Assembly: GCA_030447125.1 (NCBI GenBank)
Contig: JAUJLZ010000136.1
Location: 1-5,830, forward strand
Origin: Acidimicrobiales bacterium
GTDB lineage: Bacteria; Actinomycetota; Acidimicrobiia; Acidimicrobiales; CADCSY01
Reading direction: 5' to 3'
Length of the DNA stretch: 5,830 bases
Part shown: positions 1 through 5,006 of the stretch, one piece after another
How positions within the stretch are numbered: the stretch's first letter is position 1
Layout: each line of letters opens with the position of its first letter
Translations under genes and position numbers: made by a program
Notes under the pieces: model-generated
Databases searched by the model: none
Seen by the model: only the letters and a program-made list of their open reading frames with translations
Told to the model about the DNA's origin: nothing

Positions 1-465
1 GACGCCGAAGGTGAGGTCGGGCGGTTCGGGCAGGGTGATCGACTCCACCATCTCCCGGATCTCGTCGGGCAGGGGCTCGAGCGGAAGGTCTCGCCCTCCG
101 TCCTCGAGGGTCACCGGGTTTCCCAGGATGTCGTCGTTGAGCACGAGCGACTGGCCGAAGAAGGTCTCGAAGCGCGACTTGCGGTTGCCGATGGCAAAGG
201 CCAGGCCGATGGGAGCGTGCACCTCGAAGCCGGCCTTGGTGAAGTAGGCCTTGGTCCGGGCCAGATCGCCGCCGCTGGTGGGTACGGCGACATCGCTGGG
301 ACTCGAAGCACGCGAGCCGAGGGGTTCGCCGGTCGCGGCGTCATCCAGGATCGCTGCGCCCTCCGCTCCTACCCCCTCGGGGTTCTCCACGGTGGCTTCA
401 CCGGGGCGTGGCGAACGGTCCGATCGCATCTTCACGTCGGCCGAGAGGTAGGGATCAACGTCCAT
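1..465 (-). CDS. Partial protein with S53-peptidase prodomain-like region
   Basis: The frame is open from an ATG at 465 to the left edge (155 codons, C-terminus missing). Residues 1-66 are hydrophilic and low-complexity, rich in Asp, Glu, Pro, Gly and Ser, with no signal peptide or membrane segment. Residues 67-110 read DLARTKAYFTKAGFEVHAPI, then a short beta-like stretch, then RFETFFGQSLVL. In recalled kumamolisin/sedolisin (S53) prodomains a helix of the type 'DLarveafLrshGLeV' precedes 'v.G....fe.aFG..L', so the order and spacing agree. A later segment, LPLEPLPDEIREMVDSI (residues 127-143), resembles the prodomain's 'vP..La..V.gv' end. The homology is inferred from memory of the family, not searched. 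If it were a real S53 zymogen, a catalytic domain and export signal would be expected. The signal is absent and the catalytic part would lie beyond the edge. It could equally be a stand-alone protein with this fold. The start is supported by a TAGCCT hexamer six bases upstream. It is divergent from the kinase gene. Confidence 0.8.
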   Translation of the reverse strand, partial: MDVDPYLSADVKMRSDRSPRPGEATVENPEGVGAEGAAILDDAATGEPLGSRASSPSDVAVPTSGGDLARTKAYFTKAGFEVHAPIGLAFAIGNRKSRFETFFGQSLVLNDDILGNPVTLEDGGRDLPLEPLPDEIREMVESITLPEPPDLTFGV

Positions 466-471
466 TCCCCG

Positions 472-477
472 AGGCTA
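472..477 (-). promoter_or_regulatory. Candidate -10 element, leaderless start of left-edge gene
   Basis: On the minus strand TAGCCT (a TANNNT-type -10 hexamer) is followed by six bases, CGGGGA, and then the ATG at 465. Transcription starting about seven bases after the hexamer would begin at or next to the A of the ATG, giving a leaderless mRNA. GGGGA directly abuts the ATG, which is too close for a normal ribosome binding site. I see no convincing -35 box. Support is positional only; in GC-rich DNA such hexamers are uncommon but do occur by chance. Confidence 0.4.
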
Positions 478-529
478 TTGCCGTCGCGGCCGTCCGGGCA
501 CCTCCACACCCTGGTTGCGTGCTGGACTG

Positions 530-1960
530 GTGCGCGTGGGCGCACCGGTCCTGCTCGGCCTCGACCTGGGCACCACCCGTTGCAAGGCCCTGTTGATCGA
601 CCCACAGGGGGTGGAGGTCGCCTCCTCGGCGGCGACGACGCCGTTTCGACACGGCCCTGACCGGGTGGAGATGGGGCCCCACGTGCTCTGGGGGGTGGTG
701 GCCAAGTTGCTGGCCGAGGTGGGTGACGACCGGTACGACGTGGTCGGGGTCGGCATCACCGGGATGGCGGAGAGCGGTGCGCCTCTCGACCGTGGCGGCC
801 TCCCACTGGCTCCCGTCATCGCCTGGCACGATCCCCGGGGGGCCGAGACCGTCGCCGTCCTCGAGGAGCGCTTCGGCGATGAACTGGCGAGGCGCATCGG
901 CCAACGTCTGCGCACGGTGTCATCGGTGGCCAAGCTGGGCTGGTCGCTGAGCCAGGGCGCGTCCGGGGTGCAGCGTTGGCTCGGGGTCCCTGAGCTCTGT
1001 CTGTTCGCCCTCACGGGCGTCCAGGTCACCGACCACTCCCTGGCCGCACGCACGGGCTGCTACGACATCACCCGACGGGCCTGGTGGCCCGAGGTGCCCC
1101 TGGCGCTCGGCATCGGCGTGGAGGTGTTCGCCCCCGTGCAGGCGGCAGGTGCGGTGCTGGGACGGGTGTCGGCCGCGGGCGCCTCGTGGTCCGGGCTTCG
1201 GGCCGGCGTGGCCGTCACCCTCGCCGGCCACGACCACCTGGCCGCCCTTTCCGGTTCGGGCGCTCGGCCCGGCGACTTCGGGAACTCGGTGGGGACGGCC
1301 GAGTCGGTCGTGGCCACCGCCGACGAGCTGCCCGACCTCGACCGGGCCCTGGCCCTGCGGGTGGCGCTGACCGTGCGCCCCGAGGGCGACGGGTGGGCGC
1401 TGTTGGCCGGCGCCGCCCGTGCCGGTCGCGTCATCGACGCGGTGAGCGGGCTCCTCGGGCAGCCGGCCGTCGAGCTTGACCGCCAGGCGGCGGCGGCCGG
1501 GGACCCTGTCGTGGACGTCACCGAACTGGTGGCGGCCGTGCTCGAGGGCCGACGGCCGGAGCTGCCGCCCGGATCGCCGGGGGAGGTCTGGCAGGGGGTG
1601 CTGCGATCGTTGGCCGGCCAGACCTGGGACGCGGTGGGCCGGGCTGGGGCGTTGGTCGGCGCCCCGTCTCGGCTGGTCGTCTTCGGCGGTGGGAGCCGGA
1701 GCCGGCAGTGGTTGGGGGCCAAGGCGGACGTCGGGGTCAAGCATGGGACCACGGTGTGGCGTTCGCGCGCCGGGGAGGCCGCAGCCCGGGGGGCGGCGCT
1801 GCAGGCCGGGGTGGCCGCCGGGTGGTGGCCGTCGCCGGCCCAGGCCCCACCGGCCGCGCTGGAAGAGGTCGCGCCCCCTTCGGGCGTCACCTCAGTTGGG
1901 GCGGGTGCGGATCCAGGTGACGGCCATGATGGCCAGGGCGACCGCTGTCCCTGTGAGTGA
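530..1960 (+). CDS. FGGY-family carbohydrate kinase
   Basis: ATP-dependent kinase of a sugar or polyol, cytosolic. With the GTG start at 530 it has 476 residues, slightly short of the usual 480-520. The N-terminal domain opens with LLGLDLGTTRCKALLID (phosphate-1 loop, Asp12). ITGMAESG (76-83) and WHDPR (99-103) line the sugar pocket. SSVAKLGWSL (131-140) and TDHSLAARTGCYDI (167-180) are typical family segments. AGHDHLAAL (232-240) holds the likely catalytic base Asp235, followed by GTAES. The ATP-binding half has FGGGSRSRQW (385-394), KAD (398-400) and GEAAARGAALQAG. The xylulokinase QMH triplet is replaced by MAE, whose Glu81 sits where glycerol kinase has its substrate Glu, so I do not assign a substrate. 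The final ~43 residues are Pro/Gly/Ala-rich and lack the usual C-terminal helix. The start is uncertain: TTG at 515 and GTG at 536 are in frame and no clear ribosome site decides. It converges with, and overlaps by 69 bases, the small gene at 1892-2218. Confidence 0.9.
   Translation: MRVGAPVLLGLDLGTTRCKALLIDPQGVEVASSAATTPFRHGPDRVEMGPHVLWGVVAKLLAEVGDDRYDVVGVGITGMAESGAPLDRGGLPLAPVIAWHDPRGAETVAVLEERFGDELARRIGQRLRTVSSVAKLGWSLSQGASGVQRWLGVPELCLFALTGVQVTDHSLAARTGCYDITRRAWWPEVPLALGIGVEVFAPVQAAGAVLGRVSAAGASWSGLRAGVAVTLAGHDHLAALSGSGARPGDFGNSVGTAESVVATADELPDLDRALALRVALTVRPEGDGWALLAGAARAGRVIDAVSGLLGQPAVELDRQAAAAGDPVVDVTELVAAVLEGRRPELPPGSPGEVWQGVLRSLAGQTWDAVGRAGALVGAPSRLVVFGGGSRSRQWLGAKADVGVKHGTTVWRSRAGEAAARGAALQAGVAAGWWPSPAQAPPAALEEVAPPSGVTSVGAGADPGDGHDGQGDRCPCE
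1865..1893 (-). terminator. Imperfect hairpin at the end of the glnE operon
   Basis: On the minus strand GAGGT (1893-1889) pairs with ACCTC (1869-1865). Inside a 2x2 mismatch, CGCCC (1886-1882) pairs with GGGCG (1876-1872) around a GAAGG loop. The outer stem overlaps the TGA stop of the small gene, and TTCC follows rather than a U-run. It could therefore act as a weak or factor-assisted terminator, or as a 3' end stabiliser, between the convergent genes. The same fold exists on the plus strand, there inside the kinase coding region. Pairing is read directly from the sequence; function is inferred. Confidence 0.35.
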
Positions 1961-2218
1961 GAGGATCACGAAGACCGCAGGCGAACCGGACTCGTCCTCG
2001 CCGATGGGAGGCAGGGAGGTGGGCTCGTCGCTGACCTCCGTGGGCGGCACGGAGCTCGACGTGGTCGTGGCCGCCTCGGGAGGCGCGCTCTGGCCCAGGG
2101 CCGGGTCAGCCGCCGGTCCCACGGCCACTCCGAGGGCAACGAACAGGGCCACGAACAGGGTCACGAACAAGGCCCCGAAAAGGGCCACGGCCCGGGCGAC
2201 CCCGAGGGCGTGTCTCAA
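1892..2218 (-). CDS. Small exported protein, LPPIG motif, C-terminal anchor
   Basis: Product of 108 residues that I cannot assign to a named family. Residues 1-9 (MRHALGVAR) form a basic n-region. Residues 10-34 are a long hydrophobic stretch containing GALFVTLFVALFVALG, and cleavage is plausible near Gly-Pro-Ala-Ala (34-37), giving a Sec signal peptide. Residues 45-68 are a Pro/Thr/Ser-rich linker (TTTSSSVPP). LPPIG follows at 69-73, then acidic EDESGSP, a hydrophobic segment (about 81-103) and a basic tail, IRTRPN. This is the layout of a sortase substrate or a C-terminally anchored surface protein, with Ile where the LPXTG consensus has Thr. Without sortase processing it would be a one-pass membrane protein with its N-terminal part outside. 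The TTG start overlaps the glnE stop (TTGA), suggesting translational coupling. Codon third positions are strongly GC, as in the neighbours, which supports a real gene despite the 69-base overlap with the kinase 3' end. Confidence 0.78.
   Translation of the reverse strand: MRHALGVARAVALFGALFVTLFVALFVALGVAVGPAADPALGQSAPPEAATTTSSSVPPTEVSDEPTSLPPIGEDESGSPAVFVILSLTGTAVALAIMAVTWIRTRPN
2000..2014 (-). other. LPPIG codons: LPXTG-like sorting motif
   Basis: The minus-strand codons CTG CCT CCC ATC GGC encode LPPIG. They lie upstream of a hydrophobic segment and a basic tail, the usual position of a sortase cleavage motif. A single C-to-T step separates ATC (Ile) from ACC (Thr, canonical LPPTG). Eight residues separate the motif from the membrane segment, slightly more than is common. 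No sortase gene is in the window. Confidence 0.35.
2139..2186. repeat. Four 12-base tandem units in signal-peptide codons
   Basis: Plus-strand units are ACGAACAGGGCC (2139-2150), ACGAACAGGGTC (2151-2162), ACGAACAAGGCC (2163-2174) and CCGAAAAGGGCC (2175-2186), so the copies drift slightly. On the coding (minus) strand each unit encodes four hydrophobic residues, giving the periodic stretch GALF-VTLF-VALF-VALG in the signal peptide core of the small exported protein. Unit length is a multiple of three, so copy-number change would lengthen or shorten the hydrophobic core without a frameshift. Confidence 0.75.
2215..2218 (-). promoter_or_regulatory. TTGA stop/start overlap, translational coupling
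   Basis: On the minus strand the four bases TTGA hold both the TTG start of the small exported protein gene and the TGA stop of glnE. Such four-base overlaps usually mean that ribosomes ending the upstream gene restart on the downstream one. This also supports choosing the weak TTG codon as the start, since coupled starts need no strong ribosome site of their own. Confidence 0.6.
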
Positions 2219-4935
2219 GACGTGCGTCCGTAGAACAGGCGCTCCACCACGGCTCGGGACCGGCGGGTGACCCGGCGGTAGTGCTCACGCAGTTCCACGG
2301 GGGCGGTGTCGAGCGAGCGGGCCAGGCGGGCCAGCTCGTCGCTGGCCTGGGGCAGGGCGTCGGCCCGGTCCCCGCGCACCAGGTAGAGGCGGTTGCGGGT
2401 GCGTTCGCAGAACCGGTAGGCCTCGCCCAGCACGGTGGCGTCAGCGGTGGCCAGGACGCCGGCGTCGACGAGCTCCGCCAGCGCCCTCATCGTCCCCGGG
2501 GAGCGCACGCCGTGTCGCAGCTGCAGGAGCTGAGCGCAGAACTCGATGTCGGAGAGCGATCCCCGTCCCAGCTTGAGGTGGAACTGGGGGTCCTCGCCGG
2601 CCGGGATTCGCTCGCGCTCGATGCGGGCCTTCATGCGCCGGATCTCGCGCACGTCCTCGTCGTCCAGCCCCTCGCCCCACACGACCGGCCCCAGGAGGTC
2701 GACCAGGCGTTGGCCCAGGTCGACGTCGCCGGCCACCGGACGGGCCCGGGACATGGCCTGGCGCTCCCACAGCGCCGCCCATCGCTCGAAGTAGGTCCGG
2801 TAGCCGTCGAGGCTGCGGGCCAGGGCGCCCTGACGGCCCTCGGGGCGAAGGTCGGCGTCGAGACGGTAGATCCGGGTCGCGGGCGTGGTGCCCTTCAGCA
2901 GCCGCATCATCGCGGTGGCCACGCGCTCGCCCTCGACGACGTCGGCGGCCTCGTGGCCGTCGTAGACGAAGACCACGTCGAGGTCGCTGGCGTAGGAGAG
3001 CTCGGCGCCCCCGAAGCGGCCGAGGGCGACCACGCTGAAGGCCACCCCCGGTTCGAGGGCTGACACCGCGGCCTCGAGGGTCGCTTCGGCCAGGGCGGTC
3101 AGCTCGACGGCGATGGCCTCCACCTCGGCCAGACCGATCAGGTCGCGCACGGCGATGCGCACCAGCTCTCGCTCCTTGAAGCGCTTCAGACCGGCGTTGT
3201 GACCACCGGCCTGACGCCAGCGCAAGGAGCTGGCAGCCCGGTCACGGAGCTCGTCATGAGGGCGCTCGGACAGGTCCCGGTCGTCGCCGAGGGTGGAGAT
3301 GAGGTCGGGGTTGTGGCGGACCAGGTTGGCCAGCAACGGGCTCGTGCCCAGCACGAGGCACAGGCGCCGGGCCGTCTCGGCCGATTCCCGGAAGGCCCGG
3401 ACCAGCTCCGAGCTCAGCGTCGGGCTCGAGGCCAGGGTGCGCAGGCCGAGCAGGCCCCGGTCGGGATCGGGGCTGTCGGCCAGCCAACCGAGGAGCAGGG
3501 GCAGGAGCTGGTCCATGAGCCGGGAGGACCGGGTCAGGCCCCGGGTGAGCTCTCGCACGGCCTGGCGGGTCCGCTCGGCGTCGGTGAAGCCAAAGGCCGA
3601 CAGGCGGGCCTCGGTGGCTTCGGCGCTGAGGGGACCCTCGGTGGCGCCGGAGAAGGCCTCGAGCAGGGGCCGGAAGTACACCCGCTCGTGCACGGAGCGC
3701 ACGGTGGCCCGGCACCGGGCCAGGGCGGCATCGAAGGTGGCCAGGGCCGTCGCCTCCGGCGATCCACGGAAGCCGAGGACCCGGGCCAGGCGCTCGCGCT
3801 CGCCGGGGTCAGCCGGTACCTCGTGGAGCTGGCGTTCGTCGACGAGCTGGACGCGGTGTTCCACGGTGCGCAGGAAGCGGTAGGCCACCCCGAGGGTGAC
3901 GGCGTCGTCGCCGTCGAGGTAACCGGCCGCCGCCAGCTCGGCCAGGGCGTCGAGCGTGGTGGGTGAGCGCAGGGCGCGGTCGTGGCGGCCGTGGACCAGC
4001 TGCAGGAGCTGGACGGCGAACTCGATGTCACGGATGCCACCCGACCCCCGCTTGAGCTCCCGCCCGTCGAGGCCCTTGCGGGCCACCTCGGCCTCGGTAC
4101 GGGCCTTCATGGCCCGCAGCGAGCGGAGGTCGTCGGGAGGGAGCACCCGGCCCCACAGGGCCTCGCCGGCCGCCGTGGCGAACCTGGCGGCCAGCTCCGG
4201 CGGCCCGACCACGGGGCGGGCCTTGAGCAGCGCCTGGAACTCCCAAGGGCTGGCCCAGCGCTCCCAGTAGGCCCGGTACGAGGCCAGGGTGCGCACCAGC
4301 GGACCGTCCCGGCCCTCGGGCCGCAAGTTGGCGTCGACCCGGAAGCACCGCCGGGCGATGCGCATCGCCTCGCGCACGGCGGTGGTGACCTCAGCGCGGG
4401 CGTCGTCGGGTCCCACGAACATGACGTCGACGTCGCTGGCGTAGTTGAGCTCGCCCCCGCCGAGCTTGCCCATGGCCACGACCACCAGGTCATCCGTGCC
4501 CGCCAGAGCGCAGCTGGCGGCCAGGACGTCGATGGCCAGCGCCGAGAGCGCCGCCGCGGTGACGGGGAGGTCGTCGAGGCCGAGGAGGTCGCGCCCGGCG
4601 ATGCGCAGGTACTCGTGGGCCTTCCAGCGCCGTAGCGCTTCTTCGTCGAGGGCGTCGCCCTGGGGAGGCGACGGACGGCGGTCGAGAGCGTCCAGCACCC
4701 CGAGTGCCCCAGAGTCGGTCTCGAGCAACTGGGTCAGCGACCGGCTGGCGGCGAGGACGGCCAAGACGACGCTGCGGCGCTCGGCGTCCCGGTCGAGGGC
4801 GCGGGCCAAGCCTGGATGGGCCGCCTCCAGGCGCTCGACACCCATCCGCACCGCCGCCGGGGCGGCCGATCGTTCGAGGGCCTCGTCGAGGTCGCAGAGG
4901 TGGCGCAGGCCGACGCCACTCCCGGTTCCGGTCAC
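2215..4935 (-). CDS. glnE: Bifunctional glutamine synthetase adenylyltransferase/deadenylase
   Basis: GlnE transfers AMP from ATP to a tyrosine of glutamine synthetase (inactivation) and removes it by phosphorolysis (reactivation). It is cytosolic and in many bacteria is steered by PII proteins and glutamine. The 906-residue product has the diagnostic duplicated architecture. The N-terminal adenylyl-removing half has AMGKLGGGELNYASDVDVMF (154-173; metal ligands Asp168 and Asp170), DANLRPEGRDGPL (201-213) and RGSGGIRDIEF (296-306). The C-terminal adenylyltransferase half has ALGRFGGAELSYASDLDVVF (637-656; Asp651 and Asp653), DADLRPEGRQGAL (693-705) and RGSLSDIEF (791-799). All key Asp residues are present in both halves, so both activities should be intact. 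It is shorter than the roughly 950-1000 residues usual in the family, mostly at the N-terminus. The GTG start at 4935 is chosen because upstream sequence is the short divergent spacer to nadE; the next in-frame ATG (residue 31) would remove more. No glnA or PII gene is in the window. Confidence 0.97.
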   Translation of the reverse strand: MTGTGSGVGLRHLCDLDEALERSAAPAAVRMGVERLEAAHPGLARALDRDAERRSVVLAVLAASRSLTQLLETDSGALGVLDALDRRPSPPQGDALDEEALRRWKAHEYLRIAGRDLLGLDDLPVTAAALSALAIDVLAASCALAGTDDLVVVAMGKLGGGELNYASDVDVMFVGPDDARAEVTTAVREAMRIARRCFRVDANLRPEGRDGPLVRTLASYRAYWERWASPWEFQALLKARPVVGPPELAARFATAAGEALWGRVLPPDDLRSLRAMKARTEAEVARKGLDGRELKRGSGGIRDIEFAVQLLQLVHGRHDRALRSPTTLDALAELAAAGYLDGDDAVTLGVAYRFLRTVEHRVQLVDERQLHEVPADPGERERLARVLGFRGSPEATALATFDAALARCRATVRSVHERVYFRPLLEAFSGATEGPLSAEATEARLSAFGFTDAERTRQAVRELTRGLTRSSRLMDQLLPLLLGWLADSPDPDRGLLGLRTLASSPTLSSELVRAFRESAETARRLCLVLGTSPLLANLVRHNPDLISTLGDDRDLSERPHDELRDRAASSLRWRQAGGHNAGLKRFKERELVRIAVRDLIGLAEVEAIAVELTALAEATLEAAVSALEPGVAFSVVALGRFGGAELSYASDLDVVFVYDGHEAADVVEGERVATAMMRLLKGTTPATRIYRLDADLRPEGRQGALARSLDGYRTYFERWAALWERQAMSRARPVAGDVDLGQRLVDLLGPVVWGEGLDDEDVREIRRMKARIERERIPAGEDPQFHLKLGRGSLSDIEFCAQLLQLRHGVRSPGTMRALAELVDAGVLATADATVLGEAYRFCERTRNRLYLVRGDRADALPQASDELARLARSLDTAPVELREHYRRVTRRSRAVVERLFYGRTS

Positions 4936-5006
4936 GTCCCCAGTCTGGCCGGTGGCACCTGGGGGGATCGCTGGGCAGCCCGTGGCCGTTCGTTAGGCTC
5001 GCCCCT
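4936..5006. promoter_or_regulatory. Divergent glnE/nadE promoter region
   Basis: These 71 bases separate the GTG starts of two divergent genes and must hold both promoters unless one starts inside a gene. The nadE side has a good -10 match at 4994-4999. The glnE side has only a partial one, CAGACT on the minus strand at 4942-4947, six bases before GTG with GGGGAC between. A small dyad, GGTG-G-CACC (4951-4959), lies midway. I found no match to the GlnR box as I remember it (GTnAC and GnAAC half-sites) or another nitrogen operator. Confidence 0.5.
4994..4999 (+). promoter_or_regulatory. Candidate -10 element, leaderless start of nadE
   Basis: TAGGCT fits the TANNNT -10 pattern and lies seven bases before the GTG at 5007, so the expected transcription start coincides with the start codon. 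The intervening bases (CGCCCCT) contain no purine-rich ribosome site, which fits a leaderless mRNA, a frequent arrangement in actinobacteria. No clear -35 box is visible at the expected distance. Confidence 0.5.

Noticed and set aside
217..660. Plus-strand frame across the divergent spacer and kinase start
   Set aside because: Out of frame with the kinase and antisense to the left-edge gene; no motif.
920..1890. Minus-strand open frames of about 275 codons opposite the kinase
   Set aside because: Low-complexity Pro/Arg/Gly/Ala translations without motifs, opposite a clear FGGY kinase.
1476..2270. Plus-strand frame ending in degenerate TPRATNRATNRVTNKAPKRATARAT-like repeats
   Set aside because: The repeat is the antisense reading of the 12-base units encoding the small protein's signal peptide; the rest overlaps the kinase out of frame.
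2281..4635. Long plus-strand open frames opposite glnE (for example 2281-3063, 3199-3966, 3982-4635)
   Set aside because: They are antisense mirrors of a confidently identified gene. The translations are Gly/Ala/Val/Gln/Pro-rich with no recognisable domain, as expected from high third-position GC.
4951..4959. GGTG-G-CACC dyad as a regulator operator
   Set aside because: Only four base pairs per arm; expected often by chance in GC-rich DNA and matching no operator I can name.
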